DNA of 64,000 bases from an uncultured Bacteroidales bacterium (GCA_947179325.1 CAMXAU010000007.1:54450-118449), one strand, 5' to 3'. Shown: positions 54,286-63,827, numbered from the stretch's first letter. A program made the numbers and translations. The notes: generated by a model not told the origin, from the letters alone.

Positions 54286-55545
54286 ATGGACACGGTCAAA
54301 TACTTCCCTTCTATAAAGGAAATCGAAAAAGCGGCATCTGTTCTTGAGGAAATCCTCGAACCGACACCTATGCAAATCAACCATAAGCTCTCAGAGAGAT
54401 ATGGAGCAGAAATCTATCTTAAACGCGAAGACCTCCAGATTGTCCGTTCATACAAGATAAGGGGTGCATACAACAAGATAAGGAGCCTTGACCCGGATGT
54501 GCTGAAATACGGGATTGTATGTGCCAGCGCGGGAAACCATGCGCAGGGAGTAGCCCTGTCATGCAACAAGCTCCAGATAATGGGCTCCATCTATATGCCT
54601 ACGACAACTCCCCGCCAAAAGATCGAGTCCGTAAAGATGTTCGGAAAGGAATATGTGGACATTGTCCTCACTGGAGATACATTCGATGCAGCAAACGCAG
54701 CGGCTGTAGAATACGCACAGCGCAGCGGAAAGACTTTCATCCCTCCTTTTGACGACCCGAAAATCATAGAGGGGCAAGGCACGATAGGACTTGAGATAAG
54801 CAGGCAGGTCGACAAGCCGCTTGACTATATCTTTGTACCGATCGGCGGAGGCGGACTTGCATCAGGCCTGGGCGCATTCATCAAGCAGACATGGCCGGAT
54901 ACAAAGGTAATCGGAGTCGAGCCTGCCGGTGCAGCCTGCATGAAGGCATCCATCGAGAACGGCTATGCGACAGAACTTGACCATATTGACAAATTCGTTG
55001 ACGGAGCAGCCGTAAAGAAAGCCGGACTTATTACATACGAAGTCTGCAGCCAGGTGCTTGATGACATAATCATGGTTCCGGAAGGGGCTGTCTGCACTAC
55101 AATAATAGAGATGTATAACAAGAACGCCATTGTCGTTGAGCCGGCAGGGGCATTGTCTGTTGCCGCACTCAGGTTCTATGCAGACAAGATCAAGGGTAAA
55201 AGGGTCGGATGTGTCATAAGCGGAAGCAACAATGACATCATCAGGATGGAGGAGATCCGCGAGAAATCAATGCTCTATGAGGGGCTAAAGCATTACTTCC
55301 TGGTCAATTTCCCTCAGCGTCCAGGAGCTATCCTGTCATTTATCCGCGACGTGATAGGGCCTACTGACGACCTCGTATACATACAGTATATAAAGAAGAC
55401 AAACAAGGAGGACGGCCCGGCGCTCATCGGGATTGAAGTAGCAAGCAAGGACGACTATCAGGCACTCATCAAGAGGATGAATGCAAACAACGTCCTTTAT
55501 GAATACATCAACGAGAACAACAAACTATTTGAAATACTGATTTAG
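54286..55545 (+). CDS. ilvA: threonine ammonia-lyase (threonine dehydratase) with ACT-like C-terminus
   Basis: 419 residues. PLP-dependent type II fold: RSYKIRGAYNKI near residue 52 with the PLP Lys, CASAGNHAQGVAL near 77, the glycine-rich phosphate loop VPIGGGGLASGLG near 185, and GCVISGSNND near 306. The last 80 residues form an ACT-like regulatory domain (FPQRPGAILSFI). It converts threonine to 2-oxobutanoate and ammonia, the first step of isoleucine synthesis. Adjacency to ilvE four bases downstream supports a biosynthetic role. Length is between the catabolic TdcB and the long IlvA with two ACT domains. Confidence 0.95.
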   Translation: MDTVKYFPSIKEIEKAASVLEEILEPTPMQINHKLSERYGAEIYLKREDLQIVRSYKIRGAYNKIRSLDPDVLKYGIVCASAGNHAQGVALSCNKLQIMGSIYMPTTTPRQKIESVKMFGKEYVDIVLTGDTFDAANAAAVEYAQRSGKTFIPPFDDPKIIEGQGTIGLEISRQVDKPLDYIFVPIGGGGLASGLGAFIKQTWPDTKVIGVEPAGAACMKASIENGYATELDHIDKFVDGAAVKKAGLITYEVCSQVLDDIIMVPEGAVCTTIIEMYNKNAIVVEPAGALSVAALRFYADKIKGKRVGCVISGSNNDIIRMEEIREKSMLYEGLKHYFLVNFPQRPGAILSFIRDVIGPTDDLVYIQYIKKTNKEDGPALIGIEVASKDDYQALIKRMNANNVLYEYINENNKLFEILI

Positions 55546-55549
55546 AGAT

Positions 55550-56587
55550 ATGAACATGGACTGGAACAAGCTCACATTTTCCTACACAAAGACTGCCACG
55601 ATCCTATGCTGCAGATATACAGACGGGGCATGGGGCGAGGTCGAGAGCTACACTGATGACAATATAAGGATAAGTGCTTTCGCCGGAGCATTCCACTATA
55701 GCATAGAATGCTTTGAAGGACTGAAGGCATTCAGGGGAAAGGACGGAAGGATAAGGCTGTTCCGTCCTGAAGAGAATGCAAGGCGCATGCAGAATTCCGC
55801 CAAATTCCTTGGAATTGCAGCACCGTCAGAGGAAATGTTCATCAGCATGTGCGAACAGGCAGTCAGAGAAAACGTTGATTTTCTTCCTCCATACGGCAGC
55901 GGGACCTCGCTGTACCTCAGGCCGACACTCATAGGCTCAAATCCGCAGCTGGGAGTATCCAGCGCGGCAGAGGTCATATTCATGATGCTTTGCTCACCGG
56001 TCGGGGCGTATGTAGGCGGAAATCTTGAACCATGCGATGCTGTCATTGCACGCAACTACGACAGGGCTGCTACATTCGGGACCGGAAGATACAAGCTTGG
56101 CGGCAACTATGCAGCGTCGCTTTATTCATTGAATATCGCCCATTCACAGGGATACAAGGCAACATTGTATCTGGATCCTGCCACACACACCTTCATAGAT
56201 GAGTTCAATTCCTCGAATTTCTTTGCAATAAAGGGGAACACCTACATCACACCGGAATCAGACACGATACTTCCGTCCATCACAAACAAGTCGCTGGAGG
56301 AGGTGGCCCTGAGTCTCGGGATGACAGTGGAGAGAAGGCCTGTAAAGGTAGAGGAGCTGGGCACATTCGATGAAGCAGGAGAGTGCGGCACCGCAGTAGT
56401 AATAACTCCAGTCAAGTTCATTGACGACAAGCCGACACTTGAGACAACAGATCCGGCACAGATTACAAGGTATTCATTCGTGACAGAAGGCTGCGGTCCT
56501 AAAAGCCTCGCGCTTTACAGGCAGATTACAGGCATACAGTCCGGAGAAATTCCAGATACCTTCGGCTGGTGCAGATTTGTCGAGTAG
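55550..56587 (+). CDS. ilvE: branched-chain amino acid aminotransferase
   Basis: 345 residues of PLP fold type IV. Motifs: FHYSIECFEGLKAFRGKDG near 45, YLRPTLIGSNPQLGV near 122, the PLP Lys in GRYKLGGNYAASL near 183, DEFNSSNFFAIKG near 222 and GECGTAVVITPVKF near 280. It transfers amino groups between branched-chain 2-oxo acids and glutamate, giving Ile, Leu and Val. It is encoded four bases after ilvA and ends at a strong terminator. Confidence 0.96.
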   Translation: MNMDWNKLTFSYTKTATILCCRYTDGAWGEVESYTDDNIRISAFAGAFHYSIECFEGLKAFRGKDGRIRLFRPEENARRMQNSAKFLGIAAPSEEMFISMCEQAVRENVDFLPPYGSGTSLYLRPTLIGSNPQLGVSSAAEVIFMMLCSPVGAYVGGNLEPCDAVIARNYDRAATFGTGRYKLGGNYAASLYSLNIAHSQGYKATLYLDPATHTFIDEFNSSNFFAIKGNTYITPESDTILPSITNKSLEEVALSLGMTVERRPVKVEELGTFDEAGECGTAVVITPVKFIDDKPTLETTDPAQITRYSFVTEGCGPKSLALYRQITGIQSGEIPDTFGWCRFVE

Positions 56588-56601
56588 AGAACATCTGACA
56601 C

Positions 56602-56640
56602 AAAAAAGGAGATGCCATCATACCGCATCTCCTTTTTTTG
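56602..56640. terminator. bidirectional terminator between ilvE and the LptG-like gene
   Basis: AAAAAAGGAGATGC (56602-56615) pairs with GCATCTCCTTTTTTT (56625-56639) around a short loop. It should stop ilvE transcription and also the minus-strand permease transcript ending at 56682. Confidence 0.9.
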
Positions 56641-56681
56641 TATATCTCCGGACCGGCAGCATGGGCCGTTTCCCTGGAACG

Positions 56682-57785
56682 CTATTTCGGTGCAATCCTG
56701 TACAGGAATCCTGCAATAAAGGCATACAGGATATTAGGAACCCAAAGGGCAATCCCTGGAGGAAGCACACCGGTATGCACAAACATCTGGCTGAACCTCA
56801 GGAAAAGGATATATGTGAAAGCCAGGCCGATACCGATACCGATATTCCACCCGATACCTCCCCTCCTCTTCTTGGATGACAAGGCAACCCCCATGATAGT
56901 CAGGATGAAAGCAGAGAACGGCAATGCGAACCTTGTATGCTTTTCAATCAGGGCAAGTTTCACATTTGCATCCCCTCTCATCTTCTGTATACGTATCAGC
57001 TCATTCAGTTCATCATACGAGAGCGTCTCTATTGCACTCTTCTGGATATAGAGATCGCTCGCCTGCAGATTGATGACTGTATCAATCTGCGCCCCGCTGC
57101 GCACATGGTCCTCTATATTGTCTGTATAATCCCTTATAAAATACTTCTTCAGCTTCCAGCTGGCTGATGTGCTGTCCCAGACAGCAGTCTCCGCTGATAT
57201 CTTTGAAACAAGCCTGTTGTCCTCAATCTTTTCAAGCGTAAACCGGTATGCAGTATTGTTCCATGTGCTGAACGACTCGACAAAGACAAATTCGCCCGGT
57301 GAAATCTGGTAATGGACATTCCTGCTCGTCTTCACATTATGTCCCTTAAGATACTTCGCCTGGAACTCAACTCGTTCCGCGTTTGCCTGGGGGATGACAA
57401 ACAGATTCAGGCACAAGGAAAAGATTGCAATCAGCGTCGCGGAGAATATGTAAGGGGCCATCATCCTGTGGAAACTGATTCCACAGCTGAGGATTGCGAC
57501 AATCTCCGAGTCCGAAGCCATCTTGGATGTAAAGAATATAACCGTAATGAATACAAACAGAGGACTGAACATATTCATGAAATACGGTATGAAATTGACA
57601 TAATAGTCAAATATGATTGCCTTCAGAGGAGCTTCTTTGCTGATAAAGTCATCAATCTTTTCACTTATGTCAAATATTATGACAATCCCGATAATCAGCA
57701 GCAACGCAATGAAGAAGGTAAAAATGAACTTCTTCACGATATACACGTCCAGCTTCCTCGGCATAAGGTCCAGTTCCCGTTTCAT
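56682..57785 (-). CDS. LptF/LptG-family inner-membrane permease
   Basis: 367 residues, the usual size for LptG, with six helices: near residues 17-40, 55-85, 95-125 and three in the last 90 residues. Family segments: LDVYIVKKFIFTFFIALLL, SDSEIVAILSCGISFHRMMAPYI (given in parts) and FIPQANAERVEF-like VIPQANAERVEF. With LptB and an LptF partner it would lift lipopolysaccharide from the inner membrane; the partner may be the N-terminal half of the fusion at 51076-53541. A start at the ATG at 57764 (MPRKLDV) is also possible. It lies 10 bases after tgt. Confidence 0.93.
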   Translation of the reverse strand: MKRELDLMPRKLDVYIVKKFIFTFFIALLLIIGIVIIFDISEKIDDFISKEAPLKAIIFDYYVNFIPYFMNMFSPLFVFITVIFFTSKMASDSEIVAILSCGISFHRMMAPYIFSATLIAIFSLCLNLFVIPQANAERVEFQAKYLKGHNVKTSRNVHYQISPGEFVFVESFSTWNNTAYRFTLEKIEDNRLVSKISAETAVWDSTSASWKLKKYFIRDYTDNIEDHVRSGAQIDTVINLQASDLYIQKSAIETLSYDELNELIRIQKMRGDANVKLALIEKHTRFALPFSAFILTIMGVALSSKKRRGGIGWNIGIGIGLAFTYILFLRFSQMFVHTGVLPPGIALWVPNILYAFIAGFLYRIAPK

Positions 57786-57795
57786 GTCTCAGGCA

Positions 57796-58932
57796 TCAAA
57801 GTCTTGTCATTACTTTCTTGACAGTCTCGTCTTTCCATGCCTTGAAGTCACCGGCAATGATATGCTCACGCGCCTGGCGGACAAGGTCAAGATAAAATGC
57901 CAGGTTATGCTCACTCGCTATCTGCCCGGCGAACATTTCACCTGTCACAAACAGATGTCTCAGATAAGCCTTTGAATATGTCCTGTCAACGAATGAAGTC
58001 CCCTTAGGGTCAATCGGGGAGAAGTCGTCCGCCCATTTCCTGTTGCGCATATTCATGATTCCGTCCCATGTGAACAGCATGCCGTTACGGCCGTTCCTTG
58101 TAGGCATGACGCAATCGAACATGTCCACTCCACGTGCAATGCCCTCAAGCAGATTGGCAGGTGTCCCTACCCCCATGAGGTATCTCGGCCTGTCATCCGG
58201 CAATATAGGGCATACAACCTCAAGCATCTCATACATCTTCTCTGTAGGCTCGCCTACTGCAAGCCCGCCTATAGCATATCCCTCACGGTCAAACGAGACA
58301 GCATGCTCAACAGCCTCCCTTCTGAGATCCGGATATACACAACCCTGCACAATCGGGAAAAGTGCCTGGGAGTATCCATACAGCGGGTCGGTACTGTCAA
58401 AACGCCTTATGCAGCGTTCCAGCCACGACTTTGTCATTGCAAGGGACTTCTTTGCATATTCGTATGAGGCATCCCCTGGAGTGCATTCATCAAGAGCCAT
58501 GACAATGTCGGCACCGATTACGCGCTGGGTATCCATGTTGTTTTCCGGAGTAAATGTATGTCTTGACCCGTCAACATGCGAAGAGAATGTCACTCCGCTC
58601 CCGTCCTTTGCGAATTTACGCATCGGTGCAAGTGAAAAGACCTGGAATCCGCCGCTGTCAGTAAGGATTGGACGGTCCCATGAAATGAACTTATGAAGTC
58701 CACCGGCCTGACGGAGTATGTCCAGGCCCGGGCGGAGGTAAAGATGATATGTATTGCCAAGGATAATCTCAGCCTTTATATCTTCCTTGAGGTCCCTATG
58801 GTATACGCCCTTGACAGAACCTACAGTGCCTACCGGCATGAATATCGGTGTCTGTATCTGCCCATGGTCCGTTGTGATCACACCGCACCGGGCACTTGAT
58901 TGAGTATCTTCTGCTGTCTTTACAAACTTCAT
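57796..58932 (-). CDS. tgt: tRNA-guanine transglycosylase lacking the zinc cysteines
   Basis: 378 residues from the ATG at 58932, chosen because MKFVKTAEDTQSSARCGV aligns with known starts; an in-frame ATG at 58983 would overlap the promoter. Catalytic features are intact: TPIFMPVGT, DSGGFQVFSL near 90 (Asp), GGLAVGEP, and DMFDCVMPTRNGRNG near 265-285 (nucleophile Asp). It swaps guanine for queuine or preQ1 at tRNA position 34. In the region that usually carries CxCxxC before YSRAYLRHL, this protein reads DPKGTSFVDRTYSKAYLRHL, so all three cysteine ligands are missing, while the later His (SEHNLAFYL) remains. Confidence 0.95.
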   Translation of the reverse strand: MKFVKTAEDTQSSARCGVITTDHGQIQTPIFMPVGTVGSVKGVYHRDLKEDIKAEIILGNTYHLYLRPGLDILRQAGGLHKFISWDRPILTDSGGFQVFSLAPMRKFAKDGSGVTFSSHVDGSRHTFTPENNMDTQRVIGADIVMALDECTPGDASYEYAKKSLAMTKSWLERCIRRFDSTDPLYGYSQALFPIVQGCVYPDLRREAVEHAVSFDREGYAIGGLAVGEPTEKMYEMLEVVCPILPDDRPRYLMGVGTPANLLEGIARGVDMFDCVMPTRNGRNGMLFTWDGIMNMRNRKWADDFSPIDPKGTSFVDRTYSKAYLRHLFVTGEMFAGQIASEHNLAFYLDLVRQAREHIIAGDFKAWKDETVKKVMTRL

Positions 58933-58980
58933 TTTTCTATAATTGATGGCACTGGACTCCAACCGGCCAAGTTTAAACGC

Positions 58981-58988
58981 CAAAGATA
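58981..58988 (-). promoter_or_regulatory. -7 promoter element of tgt-lptG
   Basis: TATCTTTG on the minus strand is an exact TAnnTTTG match, about 49 bases before the tgt start codon; transcription would start near 58974. Confidence 0.6.
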
Positions 58989-59010
58989 GTAAAAGTTGGA
59001 TAAATTCTCG

Positions 59011-59018
59011 TATATTTG
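59011..59018 (+). promoter_or_regulatory. -7 promoter element of the nucleoside-transporter gene
   Basis: TATATTTG is an exact TAnnTTTG match. It lies 22 bases from the divergent tgt element, so the two promoters overlap in their upstream parts. The leader would be about 70 bases. Confidence 0.55.
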
Positions 59019-59096
59019 TCGCCGCCTTATGCCTTCAGGAGACACTTCCATGCAATCCTGAAGACATGGAAACCACAGAATATTCAAATTAATAAT

Positions 59097-60368
59097 ATGG
59101 GAAACAAAAACATTTCAGCAAGGCTCATACTGATGAATTTCCTGGAATTCGCAGTCTGGGGAGCCTATCTAACATCTTTAGGACGCTATCTCGGCAACAT
59201 CGGACTCGGAAGTGAAATCAAGTGGTTCTTCGCCATGCAGGGGATTGTCTCCATATTCATGCCGGCTCTCATGGGCATAGTTGCAGACAAATACATGCAG
59301 GCACAGAAAGTCCTTTCGCTCTGCCACGGGCTTGCCGGCATATTCATGGCCGGAGCCGGATTCTATTGCATGGCGGCAGGAGATGCGATCCAGTTCGCTC
59401 CTCTGTTCGCCCTGTACAGCATAAGCGTTGCTTTCTTCATGCCGACGATAGCCCTGACAAACTCCGTTGCATATTCTGCACTTGAGGGAGCAGGGAAAGA
59501 CCCTGTCAAGGCATTCCCTCCTATCAGGGTATTCGGGACAGTGGGCTTCATCTGCAGCATGCTCCTGACAAACTGGCTAAAGATAGACGGGACAGCGATG
59601 CAGGATTCATACACCCAGATGATCCAGTCCGGGGCGATATCGGTAGTCCTCTGCCTCTATGCGCTCACAATGCCGGCATGTCCTGTCAAGACAGCAACAG
59701 AAAGCAAGTCAATCGTAGAGAGCCTCGGCCTGAATGCATTCAGCCTCTTCCGCCAAAGGCAGTTTGCCATCTTCTTCATCTTCTCGATGATGCTCGGAGC
59801 CTCTCTCCAGATAACCAACGGATATGCAAACACATTCCTCGGCTCATTCGGGACAAACCCTGCATTTGCAGACACATTCGCCGTGAAGAACTCGAATGCT
59901 CTGCTTGCAATCAGCCAGGCATCAGAGACACTATGTATACTGCTCATACCTTTCTGCATGAAACGGTTTGGAATAAAGAGGGTTATGCTGATTGCAATGT
60001 TCGCATGGGTATTCCGCTTCGGCTTCTTCGGCCTTGGCCAGCCTGACATGCCAGGTGTCCTGCTTTTTGTCCTTTCATGCATTGTATATGGAGTAGCCTT
60101 TGATTTCTTCAACATATCTGGCTCCCTCTATGTAAACGAGAACACAGACACGTCCATAAGGTCGTCAGCGCAAGGACTCTTCATGCTCATGACAAACGGT
60201 CTCGGGGCATCAATCGGAACACTCGCCGCAGGCGCTGTAGTCGAACACTATGATGTATTCAACAATGCTGCGAACTGGAGCACAGTATGGTATATATTTG
60301 CAGGATATGCACTTGTTGTCGCCCTGCTGTTCATGGTATGCTTCAAGGACACCGCCCGCAAGAACTGA
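59097..60368 (+). CDS. MFS nucleoside:proton symporter, NupG-like
   Basis: 423 residues from the ATG at 59097; the upstream in-frame ATG at 59016 overlaps the promoter element and gives a non-family extension. Twelve hydrophobic segments are visible, starting ARLILMNFLEFAVWGAYLTSLG, which is typical of the nucleoside permease group (NupG/XapB), with LPTIALTNSVAYSAL-like MPTIALTNSVAYSAL and VRVFGTVGFI-like IRVFGTVGFICSML. It likely imports nucleosides with protons. It is alone on its strand between divergent tgt and a strong terminator. Confidence 0.9.
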   Translation: MGNKNISARLILMNFLEFAVWGAYLTSLGRYLGNIGLGSEIKWFFAMQGIVSIFMPALMGIVADKYMQAQKVLSLCHGLAGIFMAGAGFYCMAAGDAIQFAPLFALYSISVAFFMPTIALTNSVAYSALEGAGKDPVKAFPPIRVFGTVGFICSMLLTNWLKIDGTAMQDSYTQMIQSGAISVVLCLYALTMPACPVKTATESKSIVESLGLNAFSLFRQRQFAIFFIFSMMLGASLQITNGYANTFLGSFGTNPAFADTFAVKNSNALLAISQASETLCILLIPFCMKRFGIKRVMLIAMFAWVFRFGFFGLGQPDMPGVLLFVLSCIVYGVAFDFFNISGSLYVNENTDTSIRSSAQGLFMLMTNGLGASIGTLAAGAVVEHYDVFNNAANWSTVWYIFAGYALVVALLFMVCFKDTARKN

Positions 60369-60381
60369 TAAAAAGAAAAAT

Positions 60382-60435
60382 GGCAAATAAAAAATGGTGT
60401 GCGTAAATAAATCCGCACACCATTTTTTATTTGCC
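60382..60435. terminator. bidirectional terminator with a perfect 22-base stem
   Basis: The arm at 60382-60403 (GGCAAATAAAAAATGG...) is exactly complementary to 60414-60435 with a ten-base loop. A and T runs in the arms let it end both the transporter transcript and the convergent DUF2807 transcript. Confidence 0.92.
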
Positions 60436-60447
60436 GTAGCGCTTTAT

Positions 60448-61227
60448 CTAATCTGCAGACACAGACGAAGCCCCTGAGGCAGACAATGTTGAAACAGCCC
60501 CGGCATCTCCGAAACGGACTTTGGAGGCGCCGGAGACATCTCCATCTATCTTTGCTGTACAATTCACATAAAGGCTTGAAGCACCGGAGACACTGCAAGT
60601 CACGTCGCCTGCAGACACACGCTCATTGCCAGAAGACACCTTGGAAGCACCTGAGACATTGACAGAAAATACGGGCACCTTTCCTGAAACCTTGGCGTAT
60701 GAGGCACCGCTTGCATCGATGTCAAGCTCAGATGCCTCGATGACAGATACAGCCTTCGAAGCTCCGGAGAGATTTACAGAAACCTTTTCAGAAGCCACAA
60801 TATCAGCATTGAATGCCGAAGCGCCGCTTGCCCCAATCCACAAAGACTCAGCAGTCAATGGCGTTTCTGACGAGAATGAAGAGGCTCCTGAAAGCTTTAC
60901 GCAATCAAGTTTCTGCACCGCAGGGAGACAGACATCAACCTTTCCCACACCTCTCATGAACCGGCAGCAGGAATCCGCTATATATATCTTCAAGGTATTG
61001 CCGGACAATTCCACCTTGACATAAGGAATGACGTCCTTGTCCGCAGTCAGGACGGCTGCAGTGGCATCTGTGCTCCATTTAACACTGATACTGTTTGACA
61101 CTTCAATTGAAGTATACTCTGAAGGCACCTCAAGTACGGATGTTTCCATAATACCGGAAAGGCCATTGACCACGCAGCATCCGCAAATTGCGAATACCGC
61201 AGAAATAAAAATCGAGATAAGTTTCAT
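60448..61227 (-). CDS. DUF2807 (head GIN domain) protein
   Basis: 259 residues with a signal peptide containing Cys near residues 15-18 (AICGCCVVNG), possibly a lipoprotein. The body is a series of short beta turns around the repeated motif SGAS or GASG (at least nine times from about residue 112 to the end), which is characteristic of DUF2807, a right-handed beta-solenoid often called putative auto-transporter adhesin. Function is unknown; an envelope location is likely. It is a single gene between the strong terminator and the M3 peptidase gene, 71 bases downstream of the latter. Confidence 0.9.
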   Translation of the reverse strand: MKLISIFISAVFAICGCCVVNGLSGIMETSVLEVPSEYTSIEVSNSISVKWSTDATAAVLTADKDVIPYVKVELSGNTLKIYIADSCCRFMRGVGKVDVCLPAVQKLDCVKLSGASSFSSETPLTAESLWIGASGASAFNADIVASEKVSVNLSGASKAVSVIEASELDIDASGASYAKVSGKVPVFSVNVSGASKVSSGNERVSAGDVTCSVSGASSLYVNCTAKIDGDVSGASKVRFGDAGAVSTLSASGASSVSAD

Positions 61228-61298
61228 AATATTGCTGTCATATTTCTACATTAGACGCCAGTCTGCCTGAAAATGCTGCAAAAAGACAAATCTTTTTT

Positions 61299-63386
61299 CT
61301 ATTCCAGTCCAAGTTTGCGCATGAGAGCCTCTGGCTGCGGGTCGTGTCCGCGGAAGTTACGGTAAAGTACCGATGCATCCTCACTGCCTCCTTTTTCAAG
61401 AATATTCCTCCTGAAAGAGTCCGCGACCTCCCTGTTGAATATCCCTTTTTCCTTAAACAGGGAGAAAGCATCCGCCTCCAGGACCTCTGCCCATTTATAG
61501 GAATAGTAGCCTGCGGAATATCCTCCGGAAAATATATGTCCGAAAGACGGTGAAATCGCTGCTCCCGGGACATACGGCATTACAGCAGATGGTTCCAGGA
61601 CCTTTTTCTCAAACTCAAGCGTCCCCTCAGACGGCAGGGACTTCAGGCTATGCCACGCCATGTCAAGTACACAGAACTGGAGCTGGCGCACCTGTGAATA
61701 TCCGGCCAGATAGTTCTGGGATGCGACAATCTTGTCTATTAGCTCAGAAGGGATATTCTCACCTGTCTTGTAGTTCTTTGCAAATGAATCCAGATACTGA
61801 GGCTCAAATGCCCAGTTCTCCATGATCTGGGAAGGAAGCTCAACAAAATCACGTGCGACATTCGTCCCTGTCTGAGACTCATAGCGCCCCTTTGCCAGCA
61901 TCCCGTGCAGGGCATGCCCGAACTCATGAAGGAATGTCGTCAATTCAGAATGTGTTATAAGCGACGGCTCTGTCTCTGTAGGCTTCGTGAAATTGGTGAC
62001 AATGCTGACCAGAGGACGGCGCTCTATTCCATTGTGTATGCTCTGGCCACGGAACTCTGTCATCCATGCACCGTTGCGTTTGCTTTCACGTGGGAAGAAA
62101 TCCGCATAGAACAATGCGAGATGCTCACCGTTTTCATCCTTTACGTCAAAGACCTTTACATCCCTATGATACACAGGTATATCTTTTCTCTCCTCGAAAG
62201 TGACACCATAAAGCCTTGTGGCAAGCCCCAGGACAGCATCAATGCAGTTCTCAAGACGGAAATAAGGCTTCAGATCCTCTTCATTCAATGAATACTCTGC
62301 CTCCTTGTACCGTTCAGACCAATAGCTGAAATCCCACGGCTCAAGCCTTTCACCCCCGAAGCCGTTAGATTTTGCAAACTCATATACACATGCGACATCT
62401 TTCCTCGCATATGGAAGAGACGGTGCAAGCAGCCTTTCAATGAAATTGTCTACAACATCAGGAGTCTTTGCCATACGCTCTTCAAGGGCATATTCCGCAT
62501 AAGTGTCATACCCGAGGATATCAGCAATCTTTATTCTCAGGTCAACTATCTTCCTGACAATCTCTGTATTGTCTGTATCTCCACCAATAGCCTTTGTGCT
62601 ATAGGCCATATACATCTTCTTTCTAAGTTCCCTGTTGCTGCTGAATTTCAAGAAAGGCCCATAGCTCGGATAGTCCAGGGTAAATGCCCATCCCTCAAGG
62701 CCTTTCTCCCTGGCCGCCAATGCTCCCATATCCTTGACATACTGCGGCAGCCCCGCCAGTTCAGCCTCATCGGTGACATTCATCACAAATGCATTGGACG
62801 ATGCCAGCACATTCCTCTGGAACTGCAGGGTTGCAAGGGACAGCTCCTCAACATACTTGCCATATGTCTCCTTGTCCCCGGATGACAGATTCGCGCCATT
62901 GCGGGAAAAAGACCTGTATGTGTCCTCCAGGAGGGTCATCTGCTCTTTCCCAAGGCCGAGGGATTCCCTTTGTGCATATACAGCCTTGACCCTTTCAAAA
63001 AGGCCCTCATTCAAGGAGACATACATGGAATATTCTGTCATCAGCGGCGAAAGTTCCTCCGCGATGGTCTCCATCTCATCATTTGTGTCAGCCTCCATCA
63101 GATTGTAGAATATCCCCGAGACCCGGTTCAAGACAGGCGAAGCGAACTCCATCGCCTCGATTGTATTTTCAAATGTCGGGTCTTCAGGATTGGCAACAAT
63201 CGCATCTATTGCCGCCTTGGCCTCTTCAATTCCGGCCTTGAAGGCAGGAAGATAATGCTCAGTCCTTATTTTGTCAAACTGCGGAGCACCATAAGGAAGG
63301 GTGGACTCCTTCAAAAGCGGATTTTCCATTTTACAAGAAGTTGCTATGGCAAGCATTGCGCCTGCCGTCAAAAACATTTTTTTCAT
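61299..63386 (-). CDS. M3-family zinc metallopeptidase, lipoprotein (peptidyl-dipeptidase Dcp-like)
   Basis: 695 residues. Signal peptide with lipobox AIATSC (Cys 18), so it is probably periplasmic or surface-anchored, unlike cytosolic oligopeptidase A. The catalytic motif HEFGHALHG lies near residue 487, with the third ligand Glu downstream in VELPSQIMENWAF near 515. The C-terminal part has GHIFSGGYSAGYYSYKWAEVLEAD, typical of Dcp/OpdA proteins. It cleaves short peptides. Its predicted -7 promoter element overlaps the stop codon of the upstream gene. Confidence 0.95.
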   Translation of the reverse strand: MKKMFLTAGAMLAIATSCKMENPLLKESTLPYGAPQFDKIRTEHYLPAFKAGIEEAKAAIDAIVANPEDPTFENTIEAMEFASPVLNRVSGIFYNLMEADTNDEMETIAEELSPLMTEYSMYVSLNEGLFERVKAVYAQRESLGLGKEQMTLLEDTYRSFSRNGANLSSGDKETYGKYVEELSLATLQFQRNVLASSNAFVMNVTDEAELAGLPQYVKDMGALAAREKGLEGWAFTLDYPSYGPFLKFSSNRELRKKMYMAYSTKAIGGDTDNTEIVRKIVDLRIKIADILGYDTYAEYALEERMAKTPDVVDNFIERLLAPSLPYARKDVACVYEFAKSNGFGGERLEPWDFSYWSERYKEAEYSLNEEDLKPYFRLENCIDAVLGLATRLYGVTFEERKDIPVYHRDVKVFDVKDENGEHLALFYADFFPRESKRNGAWMTEFRGQSIHNGIERRPLVSIVTNFTKPTETEPSLITHSELTTFLHEFGHALHGMLAKGRYESQTGTNVARDFVELPSQIMENWAFEPQYLDSFAKNYKTGENIPSELIDKIVASQNYLAGYSQVRQLQFCVLDMAWHSLKSLPSEGTLEFEKKVLEPSAVMPYVPGAAISPSFGHIFSGGYSAGYYSYKWAEVLEADAFSLFKEKGIFNREVADSFRRNILEKGGSEDASVLYRNFRGHDPQPEALMRKLGLE

Positions 63387-63414
63387 AATGACATGTAAGT
63401 TCGTCCAGATTATG

Positions 63415-63422
63415 CAAAGTTA
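63415..63422 (-). promoter_or_regulatory. -7 promoter element of the M3 peptidase gene
   Basis: TAACTTTG on the minus strand matches TAnnTTTG exactly, and TTCG lies 21 bases upstream as a poor -33 box. The start near 63408 gives a leader of about 22 bases. Confidence 0.55.
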
Positions 63423-63827
63423 ATGTTTTTTCCGACATTCCTCCGAAGCATGTTCAAGAAGAGGCGCCCTTGTTATCGATATTACCTTCGATGACATTAT
63501 GACAACATTTATATCAAAGCATCCGTATTCGTCATGCCTTCGCGTCTTGTGATACGAGGTCACATAATCAAAGTCAAAGCCAAGCTGGCGGAGTTCGCCC
63601 ACTGTAAGCGATGTCACATTCAGACGTATCAGACGTGCAAGTATAGAGTGGTTCCTGTCCAGGATGTGCAAGATCCTTGTCTTTATGGTCCTCACATCCT
63701 TCGTCCTGCGGTTGTTGAACCTGTTCTTGCATGTATCGCAGCAGAACTTCCTGTCCTGCCGTCCATACTTTATGCTGTCCCCGCATTCCAGGCATCTTGA
63801 TGCCTCATGATTATCATCATATCCCAT
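63420..63827 (-). CDS. hypothetical protein with N-terminal zinc ribbon
   Basis: 135 residues from the ATG at 63827 (a TTG ten codons upstream is possible). Residues about 8-35 carry RCLECGDSIKYGRQDRKFCCDTCKNRFNNRR, quoted here as RCLECG and KFCCDTCKNRFNNRR, a CxxC-CxxC zinc ribbon followed by a basic stretch, which suggests nucleic-acid binding. The rest is mixed alpha/beta with VTSLTVGELRQLGFDFDYVT. This protein type is found in Bacteroidota with no known role. It has no membrane segment. The AT-rich palindromes upstream (63938-64000) may control it. Confidence 0.75.
   Translation of the reverse strand: MGYDDNHEASRCLECGDSIKYGRQDRKFCCDTCKNRFNNRRTKDVRTIKTRILHILDRNHSILARLIRLNVTSLTVGELRQLGFDFDYVTSYHKTRRHDEYGCFDINVVIMSSKVISITRAPLLEHASEECRKKH

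Noticed and set aside
58933..58983. Longer Tgt starting at the ATG at 58983
   Set aside because: The extra 17 residues do not fit the family and the start overlaps the predicted promoter.
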